NCBI RefSeq assembly: GCF_001619585.1
Contig: NZ_LQNT01000001.1
Location: forward strand, 496,001 to 560,000
Reading direction: 5' to 3'
Length of the DNA stretch: 64,000 nucleotides
From: Bhargavaea cecembensis
Lineage (GTDB): Bacteria > Bacillota > Bacilli > Bacillales_A > Planococcaceae
Part shown: positions 34,674-44,517 of the stretch, piece after piece
Layout: each line of letters begins with the position of its first letter
Position numbering within the stretch: the stretch's first letter is position 1
Made by a program: the position numbers and the translations under genes
The notes under the pieces: generated by a model
The model's input: only the letters and a program-made list of their open reading frames with translations
Database searches by the model: none
Told to the model about the DNA's origin: nothing

Positions 34674-37120
34674 CGGAAACGGCACAATACCAGGATCTCC
34701 CGCTTGAAGAGGTCATCGGCGACCGCTTCGGGCGGTACAGTAAATATATTATTCAGGACCGGGCATTGCCCGATGCGCGTGACGGACTGAAGCCGGTCCA
34801 GCGGCGCATCCTGTTCGCAATGATGGAAGAAAACAACACACACGAAAAACCTTTCCGGAAATCGGCGAAAACAGTCGGGAACGTCATCGGGAAGTATCAC
34901 CCGCATGGCGATTCTTCCGTTTATGAGGCGATGGTCCGGATGAGTCAGGACTGGAAGCTCCGGCACCCGCTGATCGAGATGCACGGAAACAACGGTTCGG
35001 TCGATGGCGATCCGGCAGCGGCCATGCGATATACGGAGGCACGACTGTCCGCGATTGCCTCCGAAATGCTCCGGGACATCGGCAAGCGCACCGTCGACTT
35101 CATTCCGAACTATGACGACAATGAAAATGAGCCGACAGTTCTTCCGGCAATGCTTCCGAATCTGCTCATCAACGGATCGACGGGGATTTCCGCGGGTTAT
35201 GCGACGGATATTCCGCCTCATGCCCTCCATGAAGTGATTGATGCGGTCCTCATGAGGATCGATAACCCGGCGGTGACAACTGATGAGCTGATGACCGTGC
35301 TCCAGGGGCCGGACTTCCCGACAGGCGGCATCATCCAGGGTGCAGAAGGCATCAAGAAGGCCTACGACACGGGTCGCGGCAAGATGATCGTCCGCTCGAA
35401 GACCGAGATTGAAAAGATCCGCGGAGGCAAGCAGCAGATCGTCATCACGGAAATCCCGTACGAAGTGAACAAGGCTCATCTGGTCAAGAAAATGGACGAG
35501 TTGCGCCTGGACCGGAAACTTGAAGGGATCTCGGAAGTCCGGGATGAATCCGACCGGACCGGCCTCCGTATCGTCGTCGAGCTGAAGAAAGACATCGACG
35601 GAGAGGCCATCCTTCAGTACCTGTTCAAGAACACGGACCTCCAGGTCAGCTACAGCTTCAACATGATCGCGATCGATGAGCGGCGCCCTAAGCTGATGTC
35701 GCTCGGTATGCTGCTGGATGCCTATATCGGACACCGGAAGGAAGTTGTCACGAAGCGTTCGGAATATGACCTGCTCCGTGCGAAGGACCGCCTGCACATC
35801 GTCGAAGGGCTCATGAAGGCCCTGTCGATCCTCGATGAGGTCATCCGCACGATCCGGGCATCCAGCGACAAGCGGGACGCAAAAAACAACCTGATTGAAT
35901 CGTTCGAGTTCACGGAACCCCAGGCAGAAGCGATCGTCTCCCTCCAGCTCTACCGGCTGACGAACACCGATATCACGGAGCTGAAAAAGGAAGAGGAAGA
36001 GCTGAAGGCGCTCGTAAAGGAACTTACGGAAATCCTTGGTTCGGAGAAAAAACTTTTCCGGGTCATCAAGTCCGAGCTGAAGGATATCCGCAAGCGTTTT
36101 GCTGAGCCGCGCCGTTCTGTCATCGAGGCGAAGATCCAGGAAATCAAGGTCGACCTCGACATTCTGATCCCGAGTGAGGACGTCGTCGTTACGGTCACGA
36201 AGGACGGCTACGCCAAGCGCACCAGCCAGCGCTCCTACGGGGCATCAGGCGGCCGCGATCTCGAGATGAAAGAGACCGACCGGCTACTGTTCGGGGGCAC
36301 GCTGAACACCCAGCAGACGCTCCTGGTCTTCACTTCTTCAGGCAACTACATCTCTCAGCCGGTTCATGAGCTGCCGGATATCCGCTGGAAGGATCTCGGC
36401 CAGCACATCTCGAGCATCATCCAATTGAACCCGGAGGAAGAGATTATCGCCGCTTTCGGGGTCGATTCGTTTGACCGGGGAGATGTTGACGTGGTCACGG
36501 TCACCAAGGGCGGCTTTGTTAAGCGCTCTGCACTCGCCGATTACCAGGTCAAGCGGCATAACCGGTCGTATAAGGCCGTTTCCCTCAAGAAGGGGGACAT
36601 TCTGCAATCGGTGCATCTGGCCAAGGCCACTGACGAAGTGCTCCTTTTCACGCATCTTGCCTACGGGCTCCGCTTCCCGCTGGAGGAAGTCGCCCCGACA
36701 GGCGTCCGCACGGCGGGCGTCAAAGGCATTAACCTGAAAGATGGGGACTATGTCGTGTCCTCGGTTCTCCGTTCACCTGAAGACGACCGGTCACTGATTC
36801 TTGCGACGCATCGCGGCGCCGTCAAGCGGATGCCGATCACGGAGTACGAGCTCGGCTCGCGTGCGAAGCGGGGCCTCGTGTCACTAAAAGAGCTGAAAAC
36901 CAACCCGCACCGTCTTGCAGGCGCCGTCCTTGCGGGCAAAGAAGACACCGTCATCCTGCGGACGGACAAAGAAGCGGAAGTGGCCATTCTGCCGCATTCC
37001 TACCGGATGGCCGACCGCTATTCAAACGGCAGTTTTGCCGTTGACCAGAAGGACGACGGCTATGTGACATCTGTTTATCTTGAAGTGGATATGAAAGCCA
37101 AAGAAAACGAACAGCCATAA
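34670..37120 (+). CDS. parC: DNA topoisomerase IV subunit A
   Basis: Breakage-reunion subunit, 816 residues. Catalytic Tyr121 in AMRYTEARL; the quinolone region [14 protein letters not shown]; five to six beta-pinwheel blades in the C-terminal third ([20 protein letters not shown] is the first). ATGA overlap with parE. Strong terminator and then the second 21-bp array follow. Confidence 0.96.
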   Translation: MTETAQYQDLPLEEVIGDRFGRYSKYIIQDRALPDARDGLKPVQRRILFAMMEENNTHEKPFRKSAKTVGNVIGKYHPHGDSSVYEAMVRMSQDWKLRHPLIEMHGNNGSVDGDPAAAMRYTEARLSAIASEMLRDIGKRTVDFIPNYDDNENEPTVLPAMLPNLLINGSTGISAGYATDIPPHALHEVIDAVLMRIDNPAVTTDELMTVLQGPDFPTGGIIQGAEGIKKAYDTGRGKMIVRSKTEIEKIRGGKQQIVITEIPYEVNKAHLVKKMDELRLDRKLEGISEVRDESDRTGLRIVVELKKDIDGEAILQYLFKNTDLQVSYSFNMIAIDERRPKLMSLGMLLDAYIGHRKEVVTKRSEYDLLRAKDRLHIVEGLMKALSILDEVIRTIRASSDKRDAKNNLIESFEFTEPQAEAIVSLQLYRLTNTDITELKKEEEELKALVKELTEILGSEKKLFRVIKSELKDIRKRFAEPRRSVIEAKIQEIKVDLDILIPSEDVVVTVTKDGYAKRTSQRSYGASGGRDLEMKETDRLLFGGTLNTQQTLLVFTSSGNYISQPVHELPDIRWKDLGQHISSIIQLNPEEEIIAAFGVDSFDRGDVDVVTVTKGGFVKRSALADYQVKRHNRSYKAVSLKKGDILQSVHLAKATDEVLLFTHLAYGLRFPLEEVAPTGVRTAGVKGINLKDGDYVVSSVLRSPEDDRSLILATHRGAVKRMPITEYELGSRAKRGLVSLKELKTNPHRLAGAVLAGKEDTVILRTDKEAEVAILPHSYRMADRYSNGSFAVDQKDDGYVTSVYLEVDMKAKENEQP

Positions 37121-37124
37121 ACGG

Positions 37125-37176
37125 GAACACCCCCTGTCCGCACGCCATAAAGGCTGCAGGCAGGGGGTGTTCGTTT
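37125..37176 (+). terminator. Terminator of parEC
   Basis: Twelve-bp arms GAACACCCCCTG (37125-37136 region) and CAGGGGGTGTTC with a 24-nt loop, then GTTTTC. Confidence 0.8.
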
Positions 37177-37196
37177 TCTGGAGCAAGGTGTGCCGG

Positions 37197-37324
37197 TTTC
37201 GTCATTCACGGGCTCAGTTTCGTCATTCATAGCATCGGTTTCTGCATTCGTGCCCGCAATATCGTCATTCGCCATTGCGGGACACTCCAATGACGAAATC
37301 AGATCAGACGTGCGAATGATGAAA
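37197..37324. repeat. 21-bp phased inverted array, copy 2 (4+2 units)
   Basis: Forward words at 37197, 37218, 37239 (variant TTTCTGCATTC) and 37260 (TATCGTCATTC), exact 21-bp step. Inverted words at 37288-37298 and 37314-37324, here 26 bp apart, so the right half carries a 5-bp shift and has lost units. CCCGCAAT (37253-37260) and ATTGCGGG (37274-37281) form a central stem. Between the convergent parC and dapB terminators. Confidence 0.8.
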
Positions 37325-37353
37325 CCGCAGCAAAATGACTGTAAGAGCATAAG

Positions 37354-37385
37354 AAAAAGCGGAGGGGAAGCGCCCTCCGCTTTTA
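37354..37385. terminator. Terminator of dapA-dapB
   Basis: AAAAAGCGGAGGG paired with CCCTCCGCTTTT around a short loop, usable in both directions. Confidence 0.85.
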
Positions 37386-37391
37386 TTCTTC

Positions 37392-38129
37392 TCAGGAATC
37401 GCCGATTCCGAGGTTATCGTAAGTATAATAGCCGTTTTCCTTATGGATCAGGCGCTCCGCGACATCAAGGGCGCCGGATGCGAAAATATCCTTGGACTGG
37501 GCGTGGTGTGCAATCGTGATCGTTTCATCGTGGCCGGCAAAAAGCACTTCATGGTCACCAGTGATCGTGCCGCCCCGCACCGAATGAATGCCGATTTCCT
37601 CGTCCGTCCGTGCGCCTTCAGACTCGTTCCGGTTGTGTTCCGGATGGACGTTCGGCCTGGCCGACGCGATGGCGTCATACAGCTTAATAAGGGTTCCGCT
37701 CGGCGCATCCACCTTCTTGCGGTGGTGGCGTTCAGTCATTTCAATATCGAAGGCAGGGAGGAGGGAGGTGGCATACCGGACAATCTCCGTCAGGATATGC
37801 ACCCCGTAACTCATGTTCGCACTGAAGAAGATCGGCTGGCGGTCCGCCTTTTCCTTCATCTGTTCGATCAGGACTTCCTTTTCACCTGTGGTCGCAATCA
37901 CCAGCGGGAGGCCGGTGTCCGCGGCAAGCAGGGCTTTCGTGAGGACAGGATGCGAGAAGTCGATGACCGCATCGGCTTCCGGCAGGCGTTCATCCGGTCG
38001 GAAAACGGGATAACCGTCCGCCGACTGGCCACGCAGCAGTAAAACACCCACGATTTCATGTCCCCGTTCCTTGGCAAGGGCAGCGACGCGTTTGTTCGAC
38101 GCGCCGTACCCGCAAAGCAGCAATCTCAT
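37392..38129 (-). CDS. dapB: 4-Hydroxy-tetrahydrodipicolinate reductase
   Basis: Second enzyme of the lysine/diaminopimelate branch. 245 residues, the shorter form found in several Firmicutes. N-terminal Rossmann motif GYGASNK replaces the usual GxxGxxG; the catalytic His and substrate lysine are in ERHHRKKVDAPSGT. One base after the dapA stop, so in the same lysine-controlled operon. Confidence 0.93.
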   Translation of the reverse strand: MRLLLCGYGASNKRVAALAKERGHEIVGVLLLRGQSADGYPVFRPDERLPEADAVIDFSHPVLTKALLAADTGLPLVIATTGEKEVLIEQMKEKADRQPIFFSANMSYGVHILTEIVRYATSLLPAFDIEMTERHHRKKVDAPSGTLIKLYDAIASARPNVHPEHNRNESEGARTDEEIGIHSVRGGTITGDHEVLFAGHDETITIAHHAQSKDIFASGALDVAERLIHKENGYYTYDNLGIGDS

Positions 38130-38130
38130 G

Positions 38131-39012
38131 TCAAACCTCCATCATCATTGATTCAAACTGCCGGATCAGGCGGCCTTGTTCCTCCTCTTCCAGCGGCAGG
38201 AGGGGGAGGCGTACTTCGTAGTCACCGAAGCCGAGGTGCGATGTGAGCACCTTGATCGGAATCGGATTCACATCAACAGACAGCGCACTGATCAGCGGCG
38301 TCAGGCGGTAGTGAAGCTCCTGTGCCCGTGTCAGATCCGTGAAGATCTGTTCGTACATCTCCTGGAACTGGGCAGGCACCGCGTTGGCCACGACCGAGAT
38401 GACCCCCTGGCCGCCGAGGGAAGTGAACGGAAGCGCCGTATCGTCATTTCCGCTGTAAAGCGCGAACGACGGATCTGTCACGAGGCGTACCTGGGACATA
38501 TAGTTGAGGTCGCCGGTCGCATCTTTCAGGCCGACGATATACGGATGGCGGCTCAGCTCCAGCACTGTTTCAGGCGTGATCGTCATACCTGTGCGGGAAG
38601 GGACATTATAGAGGAGGGCAGGGAGCTCCGCTGCGTTCACGATCGCCTCGAAATGGCGGATCAGGCCGCGCTGGCTCGTCTTGTTGTAATACGGGGTGAT
38701 CAGCATGAGGCCGTCCGCGCCGATCTCCTTGGCTTCACGGGAAGCACGGATCGACTCGGCGGTCGAGTTCGAACCCGTTCCCGCAATCACCGGCACACGG
38801 CCTGCTGCCGTTTCAACCGCAATCTCAAGAAGGCGGCTGCTCTCTTCGGCGGTGAGCGTCGACCCTTCTCCTGTTGTGCCGTTGATGACGAGCGCCTGGA
38901 TATTGTTTTCAATCAGGAACTCCAGGTGGCGGCGGAAGCTGTTGTAATCGACTTCCTGGTTCGTGAACGGGGTGGTGACTGCTGCAGCTACTCCTGTAAA
39001 TAGATGTGTCAT
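38131..39012 (-). CDS. dapA: 4-Hydroxy-tetrahydrodipicolinate synthase
   Basis: Condenses pyruvate and aspartate semialdehyde, entry into lysine and cell wall diaminopimelate synthesis (and dipicolinate in spores). 293-residue TIM barrel; NGTTGEGSTLTAEE near the N-terminus, the Tyr in LYNVPSRTG and the Schiff-base Lys in GLKDATGD. First gene of dapA-dapB, with a lysine riboswitch upstream. Confidence 0.96.
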   Translation of the reverse strand: MTHLFTGVAAAVTTPFTNQEVDYNSFRRHLEFLIENNIQALVINGTTGEGSTLTAEESSRLLEIAVETAAGRVPVIAGTGSNSTAESIRASREAKEIGADGLMLITPYYNKTSQRGLIRHFEAIVNAAELPALLYNVPSRTGMTITPETVLELSRHPYIVGLKDATGDLNYMSQVRLVTDPSFALYSGNDDTALPFTSLGGQGVISVVANAVPAQFQEMYEQIFTDLTRAQELHYRLTPLISALSVDVNPIPIKVLTSHLGFGDYEVRLPLLPLEEEEQGRLIRQFESMMMEV

Positions 39013-39106
39013 ATAAAATCCCTCTTTCTATCCATAATGTATTCCGGTTTCCCGGTTTCCGGCACAAACGCCCGGACAATGGATGAAATGTCCCATGCAT
39101 CGGCAT

Positions 39107-39345
39107 AAATAAAAGCCGGAAACGGTAGGTTTCCGGCTTGTGATAGTCGTCGATGCACGACCCTGAGGTCACAAGTGGAAGCACTCCATTATTACGAGAA
39201 TAATGACAGCCTGCATATTGTTCATATGCAGTCCAACGGGGAACAGCCTGCAAACCGGACCCCGTTTCGGCAAAACTCCCTTTCCACCCGCTACCGGTCT
39301 GCAGCCGTTGCAGCGGGGTACTCATGAGCTTTGCTCCTCATCCAT
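39107..39345 (-). promoter_or_regulatory. Lysine riboswitch (L box) of dapAB
   Basis: Minus-strand leader with the L-box landmarks in order: GAGGAGC-AAAG-CTCATGAGTA (39320s-39340s), GCCGAAACGGGGTCCGG, then the long P5 arm with TGCATATGAACAATATGCA and TGTCATTATTCTCGTAATAATGG. It ends in a terminator with arms 39113-39123 and 39129-39139 and a T-rich run. Lysine binding should favour the terminator and shut off dapAB. Confidence 0.92.
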
Positions 39346-39352
39346 TGATATT

Positions 39353-40594
39353 AAATTTTGTTAATTTGAATCTTGTGTACTACGTTAACATGAAGAAGCA
39401 AAGAATGCAAAGGGTTTTGTACAAATCATGGCAAAAGGGATCAATGAACATGACTTGTGAGACGGAAAACAGCTGTGAAAACCGTGAAAATGAAGCACCC
39501 GGACGGAAACCTGGTGGATCGGCAATTAGGCTTATTCAGCAAAGAAAAAGGATGAATCGACTACGGAATGCGTCTCAATACAAATGAGACGGGACTGCAG
39601 GCAAACAAACCGGATTGAGATGAAGCGACAGGTCTGATCTGTGAATCCTAGTGAATTTATCCATGACATCAGAATCTGTCCGCATGTTATATAAAGTACA
39701 TACACCAGCAAGCCAGATAGCTGAAGACGGTTCCAGGTCCAAAATTTCCGTTTCATCTCACTGTCTTGAGTATACTACTTAATGAAACGTAACTTCCGAA
39801 AATAGAAATTATGTAAACTAAAAATAAGAGAAGCCACTTACGTCCAGGATCCGCCTCTCCCATCCTATACGTCCAGCCATAACCATGCCAACAACATAAA
39901 CATTTAAAGAATGATCCTGCTGACCTCGTCTCTTTTGTTGGTCGCAATGTTCATCAACCCGGCAGCTTGCTTGGACATACAGTTTTAAGGTGTTCAGATC
40001 CTGAACCTCAAAATGCTCCGTTAGCTGTTTCGATTTTACAGGACTCCATATACATTGGACTCAAATTCTACCTTACAGGATTTCAACTGTGCATCGTTCA
40101 CGGCTCACGTCACGTGTCCGGTTTCATGAAGTGATCCGCTTGGACGTAATCCGTCCCTTGACCAGTTCGTTTTGGCTGCGCCTTTTATTACGGTATGTAG
40201 CCGAGCCGATTGTACATAAGCCTTTTGCGGCTGGTCAACTTAAGATTCATCAGACCCAAACACCACGGATCTTTGCCGTGTTGTTTTTAATGATTTCACG
40301 ATCGCTGAACCCGGCCCGACTGTGTTACATGGTGTGTATCATTGCTTCATCAATTTCTGTTTCGTATAATCTGCCGTATAATAGATGCATATTAAAAGTA
40401 ATGTATCCACAGACCGATCAATCGTTGTTTGTAACTTGATTGCAAAATGAAATTAAATATATCCATTTCTGCAAATGTTACGCTTGCATTCTGCAATTAA
40501 ATGGATGGTTCTTAGGCATATCAAGGGGTTCGACCCATTACTTTCTTATTGCAATGATTGAACTTGCATTTTGCATCTATTCGTCAGGCGGGAA
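39353..40594. other. Gene-poor AT-rich intergenic region
   Basis: About 1.2 kb without a gene I can support. The short open frames have no ribosome sites. Features seen: a hairpin CACGG/CCGTG followed by a T-run at about 40263-40291 (terminator-like, plus strand), and three related 13-bp sites TTGCA-N3-TGCAA at 40440-40452 (one mismatch), 40484-40496 (perfect) and 40564-40576 (one mismatch). Base composition is clearly lower in GC than the flanks. Confidence 0.5.
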
Positions 40595-41017
40595 TCATTC
40601 CTCATTCCCGCCAAGAATTCGTTGCAATTGACTCAGTGAACGCACAATGATTTCTTGTTCAAATTCACCCATTGATGCAAGGGCCTCATTCATCTGTTTC
40701 TGTATTTCGTCATCGATCTGTTGCACCTTTTTGCTGCCTTTGTCAGTCAGCGAAAGAATCTGAATCCTGCGGTCTCCGGGATATGGTCTCCGTTTGACAT
40801 ATCCGCCGTTCACGAGCGTCTGGACCTGACGGGAAAAGGTCGTGATGTCCATGCTGAGCCCCCTGGCCGTCTCCTGCATTGACGGCTCATTTCTTGACTG
40901 GATCTCGTGCATAATCGTACTTTGCTGCACAGAAACGTCGGTACAGGCCTCTTTGTGGATCTTGTTCAGTTCCCCGTTCAGTGAATGGAATGTTGCCAGC
41001 ATTTGTTCCATGACCAT
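40595..41017 (-). CDS. MarR-family transcriptional regulator
   Basis: 140 residues with a MarR winged helix: SMQETARGLSMDITTFSRQV is the recognition region and GYVKRRPYPGDRRIQILSLT the wing, followed by a dimerisation helix. G-rich ribosome site; ATG 41011 is an alternative start. A 22-bp AT-rich imperfect dyad (41028-41049, core AATTAATT) directly upstream may be its own operator. No sensing cysteine pair typical of OhrR except Cys25, which might be redox-active; this is inference. A hairpin without T-run (40587-40612) spans its stop. Confidence 0.88.
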   Translation of the reverse strand: MVMEQMLATFHSLNGELNKIHKEACTDVSVQQSTIMHEIQSRNEPSMQETARGLSMDITTFSRQVQTLVNGGYVKRRPYPGDRRIQILSLTDKGSKKVQQIDDEIQKQMNEALASMGEFEQEIIVRSLSQLQRILGGNEE

Positions 41018-41052
41018 CCCCCTCCCCTTTAAATTAATTGTAAATTAAAAAA

Positions 41053-41090
41053 ACGGAATGCGCATCCGAATCGGTTGCACATCCCGCAAA
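41053..41090 (-). terminator. Terminator of the AI-2E/Spo0M operon
   Basis: Minus-strand stem GGGATGTGC with GCGCATTCC (G-U pairs included) followed by seven T. Confidence 0.7.
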
Positions 41091-41094
41091 AGGG

Positions 41095-41499
41095 TCAGGC
41101 GTATTGGATTTCATCTTCATCATAGGCATCGACTCCATTGTCGATGTGAACGGTCGTCTTCAGCAACAGCTTTTCGTTGTCTTTATTGATCAGCCAGCGG
41201 TCATCCGGCACGATTTCAAAAGGAATCATCCGGGTTTCCTTCGACTTGGAATCACCGATCAGCTCAATTGAGTGTTTCGTGATTGTCCGGTCCACATCCT
41301 CAAAATCGCTCATGGCATCTTCACGATGGATCCGGACCAATACTTCCAGCGTGATATGGTCGATTATCTGATCTGCTTCGCCGCCATCGATATAAACGGT
41401 CCCGTTCAGTATCTCCCCTTCTTCCAGCATCTGATTGTCCACGACCGTATCGACTTCAAGTCCTCCGATGCCGATTTTGGATAGGAATGATTTCAGCAT
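41095..41499 (-). CDS. Short Spo0M-like arrestin-fold protein
   Basis: 134 residues, matching the N-terminal half of Spo0M (MLKSFLSKIGIGGLEVDTVV, then EEGEILNGTVYIDGGEADQII). The B. subtilis sporulation-control protein is about twice as long, so this is either a one-domain paralogue or a truncated gene. The ORF ends cleanly with a terminator behind it and no second-half remnant is seen. ATG 41499 is one base after the AI-2E gene stop; GGGGAGCGAG is the ribosome site. Confidence 0.8.
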   Translation of the reverse strand: MLKSFLSKIGIGGLEVDTVVDNQMLEEGEILNGTVYIDGGEADQIIDHITLEVLVRIHREDAMSDFEDVDRTITKHSIELIGDSKSKETRMIPFEIVPDDRWLINKDNEKLLLKTTVHIDNGVDAYDEDEIQYA

Positions 41500-41500
41500 G

Positions 41501-42712
41501 TCACTCGCTCCCCGTTTTTTCGATAATCTTCCTGCTGTCCGTTTCATACCTCATATTTGGATTGCCTTCATGTTCATCGTATCGCTTTTTAAACAGTTTG
41601 AACAGGTGGGACACAATGACCTTCAGGAGGGCATAACCCGGTATCCCGAGGATGACTCCCGGCACCCCGAACAGTGAACCGGCGGTGAGGAGTACGAAAA
41701 TGATGGTGATCGGATGAATATGCAGTGTTTTACCCATAACCTGGGGCGAGATAAACTTCCCTTCCACCAGCTGGACAATCGTCCAAACAGCCGCGAGCTT
41801 CAGGATCATAAATGGTGACGTGACCAGTGCGATGATCAGTGCCGGCGTGATGGCAATTACAGGCCCCAAATACGGGACGACGCTCGTCACCGCAGCCAAT
41901 GCGCCGAGCGCCAGCGCATAGTCCATGCCGATAATCACGAATCCGATATAAATCAGCAGGCCGATACAAAATGATACGATCAGCTGTCCCTGGATATAGT
42001 TGCTGAGCTGCTGATCGGCATCATGCAAGATTTCTTTGGCATCCCGTCTCATCCGTGGCGGCATGAGCTTCAGGATATAGTCCGGAAGCCGGTCCCCGTC
42101 CTTCAGCAAATAAAACAGGATAAACGGAACCGTGACAATTGAGATGATGATTCCGGTCAGAGTTGAGATGAAATTCGTCACACCGGAAGCGATACCGCCC
42201 GCCGTGTCCCGGAAAAATCCTGCGATGTCTTCAAATACCGAATCAATCAGCAGGTTCAGGTTCACATCAAGCTCATTATAGTAGGAAGCAAACAGCGACG
42301 TGCTCAGGTAGGCATCAATGTTCAAGATAAGCTGCCTGAAGTATTCCGGGAACTCCCGGACCAGGTTGATCACCTGTGTTTTCAGAAACGGATAGATCAG
42401 GAATACAATCAGCGAGATGAGCCCGATTCCGCCGACGTAAATAATGAGAATCCCCCAGACCCGGGGGATTCTCGCCCGCTCCAGGAGCCGGAGGACCGGC
42501 CGGAGCAGGTAAAACAGAACGGCTGCGAGCACAACAGGCAGCACGACGTTCTGGATCAGCACTTTAACAGGCGTGAATACAAATTGGATCTGGTTGAACA
42601 CCAGGATAATCAGTCCGGCCAAAAGGATGATCCCCAGGACGAACAGCGTCGTGCGCCCGCCCAGAAAACGGATCACCCGGCTTTGGCCGGGATTCCCCTT
42701 TTCTTCTTTCAT
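41501..42712 (-). CDS. AI-2E family permease
   Basis: 403 residues with seven to eight membrane segments and a large soluble loop after the third; PLLKALGALAAVTSVVPYLGPVI-type sequence with PYLGP and the EGKFISPQVMG motif are family marks. Members export small metabolites or exchange ions (for example TqsA-like and Na+/H+ antiporter-like proteins); the substrate here is unknown. First gene of an operon with the Spo0M-like protein. Confidence 0.85.
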   Translation of the reverse strand: MKEEKGNPGQSRVIRFLGGRTTLFVLGIILLAGLIILVFNQIQFVFTPVKVLIQNVVLPVVLAAVLFYLLRPVLRLLERARIPRVWGILIIYVGGIGLISLIVFLIYPFLKTQVINLVREFPEYFRQLILNIDAYLSTSLFASYYNELDVNLNLLIDSVFEDIAGFFRDTAGGIASGVTNFISTLTGIIISIVTVPFILFYLLKDGDRLPDYILKLMPPRMRRDAKEILHDADQQLSNYIQGQLIVSFCIGLLIYIGFVIIGMDYALALGALAAVTSVVPYLGPVIAITPALIIALVTSPFMILKLAAVWTIVQLVEGKFISPQVMGKTLHIHPITIIFVLLTAGSLFGVPGVILGIPGYALLKVIVSHLFKLFKKRYDEHEGNPNMRYETDSRKIIEKTGSE

Positions 42713-42732
42713 CGGCTTCCCCCATTCTCTAT

Positions 42733-43716
42733 TTATGGCATAAGCCGTGCAGATGCGCCCTTCATGACCTCGGGTGTCCCGAGGAATTCGGCCAGCGCTT
42801 CCCGGTTGGCAGGGACGTCAATTTCAATTACTGAACCAACATTTGGATACGTGTTGAACTGATAAGTCCCTTTTACCGGTATGGTCATGCGTTCGATTTC
42901 CACGCCGCCGGTAACAGCGGCTCTAAGCACTTTTCTCAGACCAGCAATACCGTTGACATCCGTTTCTACATAACCTGTGGCCGCGCCAGCAAGTTTCGGT
43001 AAGCGTGGAATTGTGCCTGGAGACAGAATTTCATCCTTTAATGCAGATATCACTTTTTGCTGGCGTTCCACACGACCGAAGTCTCCTTCACTGTCTGCCC
43101 GGAATCGGGCATAGCCGAGCAGTTCCTTTCCGTTAAGGTCATGCGTACCCTTAGTGAGACTCACACCGATTCTCTCTGACATCGGCTTTTCCACGTCGAT
43201 ACGGACACCATTAGGGGCGGCAATGTCAATCAGTTTTTCAAAGTTGTCGAAGTCCGTCACGGCGTAATGATGGATTGGGACACCGAACATACCGGTTATC
43301 GTGTCCTTAGCTAACTGTGCTTCTCCAAGGTAATATGCAGTATTGAGCTTGTACGACTGGTAACCTGGGATATCCGCATAGATGTCCCTCATGAAAGAAA
43401 CTAGCCTGACTTTGTTATTCTCCTTGTCAAGAGATGCCAGGATCATCGTGTCGGACCGAGATCGTTCTGACCCGTCGTCATCAATTCCGAGAAGCAGATA
43501 ATTCTCGATATACGGGTATTGCGGATCAATCGGATCGCCGCTGAATGGCCCGGAATCGGGCTTTTCGCCGGTAGCGAGCTCGCGCCCCTGATTATATTGC
43601 CATACGGAGTACAGGCCGACAGCGATCGCCAAAACGACCAAGAGAGCGAACAGCGTCCGAAAAGGACGCAGCCTGCGGCGACGCTTCTTGCCCCTCCTTG
43701 TATGCCGTGTTTCCAT
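42733..43716 (-). CDS. LytR-CpsA-Psr (LCP) family cell wall ligase
   Basis: 327 residues: basic cytoplasmic start (RRGKKRRRRLR), one membrane anchor (about 21-43), then an extracellular LCP domain with YLLLGIDDDG, SDTMILASLD, the Arg motif SFMRDIYADIPGY and YARFRADSEGDFGRVERQQ. LCP enzymes attach teichoic acids or other glycopolymers to peptidoglycan. GGAGGAATT precedes two adjacent ATGs; the second has better spacing. Divergent from msrA. Confidence 0.92.
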   Translation of the reverse strand: METRHTRRGKKRRRRLRPFRTLFALLVVLAIAVGLYSVWQYNQGRELATGEKPDSGPFSGDPIDPQYPYIENYLLLGIDDDGSERSRSDTMILASLDKENNKVRLVSFMRDIYADIPGYQSYKLNTAYYLGEAQLAKDTITGMFGVPIHHYAVTDFDNFEKLIDIAAPNGVRIDVEKPMSERIGVSLTKGTHDLNGKELLGYARFRADSEGDFGRVERQQKVISALKDEILSPGTIPRLPKLAGAATGYVETDVNGIAGLRKVLRAAVTGGVEIERMTIPVKGTYQFNTYPNVGSVIEIDVPANREALAEFLGTPEVMKGASARLMP

Positions 43717-43777
43717 CATAATTCCTCCAAACTCTTATTCGTGAATAGGACGCCGCTTCCCTCCCGGGGGTTGCACC

Positions 43778-43806
43778 TTGCCGCCTGTATGGCCGGGTGC
43801 TACAAT
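43778..43806 (+). promoter_or_regulatory. msrA promoter
   Basis: TTGCCG (43778-43783), 17-bp spacer, TACAAT (43801-43806). Confidence 0.55.
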
Positions 43807-43843
43807 ACATCCGGGCAATATCATAGGAAGAGAAGGTGCTGCA

Positions 43844-44377
43844 ATGGCAGGACAAAAGACCGAAAAGGCGATCTTCGCCGGCGGATGTTTCTGGTGCATG
43901 GTCAAGCCGTTCAAAGAATGGGACGGCATATCAGACCTCGTATCCGGCTATACCGGAGGAACGCTCGAGAACCCGACTTATGAAGACGTCAAACGTGGCG
44001 ATACAGGCCATTACGAAGCGGTTGAAATTGAATTCGATCCGGAAGTATTTCCTTATGAGGAATTGCTGGATGTCTACTGGCAGCAAATCGACCCGACCGA
44101 TGACGGGGGCCAGTTCCATGACCGCGGAGACTCCTACCGGACGGCGATTTTCTATACGACTGACGAACAGCGCGAGGCTGCCCTGCGTTCACGGGACGCC
44201 CTTGAGAAAAGCGGCCGCTTCGGCAAACCGATCGTTACGGAAATCCTTCCGGCCTCTACTTTCTACCCGGCCGAAGACTATCACCAGGACTATTATCTCA
44301 AAGAACGCGAACATTATGAACAGGACCGCACCAAATCAGGACGGGACGAATTCATCAGGTCCCATTGGGGACAGTAA
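43844..44377 (+). CDS. msrA: Peptide methionine (S)-S-oxide reductase
   Basis: Repairs oxidised methionine. 177 residues; catalytic Cys15 in GGCFWC and the second Cys of that motif at 18. The [15 protein letters not shown] and [13 protein letters not shown] motifs are typical. There is no C-terminal resolving-cysteine tail, and no msrB follows, unlike many Bacillales where msrA-msrB are linked. AGAAGGTGC is the ribosome site. Confidence 0.95.
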   Translation: MAGQKTEKAIFAGGCFWCMVKPFKEWDGISDLVSGYTGGTLENPTYEDVKRGDTGHYEAVEIEFDPEVFPYEELLDVYWQQIDPTDDGGQFHDRGDSYRTAIFYTTDEQREAALRSRDALEKSGRFGKPIVTEILPASTFYPAEDYHQDYYLKEREHYEQDRTKSGRDEFIRSHWGQ

Positions 44378-44404
44378 GCATCCGCACCGGCGGATGCTTT
44401 TTTA
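44376..44404 (+). terminator. Terminator of msrA
   Basis: AAGCATCCGC (44376-44385) with GCGGATGCTT (44390-44399) and a T-run; the first A belongs to the msrA stop. Confidence 0.9.
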
Positions 44405-44463
44405 TCTTTCCTTACCCGTTTTCACAATGATACCCATCTTTCACTCCTATTCTTGAGCGCACC

Positions 44464-44497
44464 CGAACTTGCGTTCTCAAACATCACCGGTTAATAT
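44464..44497 (+). promoter_or_regulatory. Promoter with LexA-like box
   Basis: CGAACTTGCGTTCT at 44464-44477 contains a perfect GAAC-N4-GTTC core. Its inner bases TTGCGT (44469-44474) can act as a -35, with a 17-bp spacer to TAATAT (44492-44497). A repressor bound here would block the -35. Confidence 0.5.
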
Positions 44498-44517
44498 TGG
44501 GAATGTAGGTGATGAAT

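Noticed and set aside
39387-39587. Possible small gene (MKKQRMQRVLYK) upstream of the L box
   Set aside because: No ribosome site, no hydrophobic or domain pattern, and no terminator; left as non-coding.
39900-40060. Possible transposase or regulator remnant on the minus strand
   Set aside because: A short frame reads QLTEHFEVQDLNTLKLYVQA, faintly like a helix-turn-helix, but it is brief and broken by stops; blastx would be needed.
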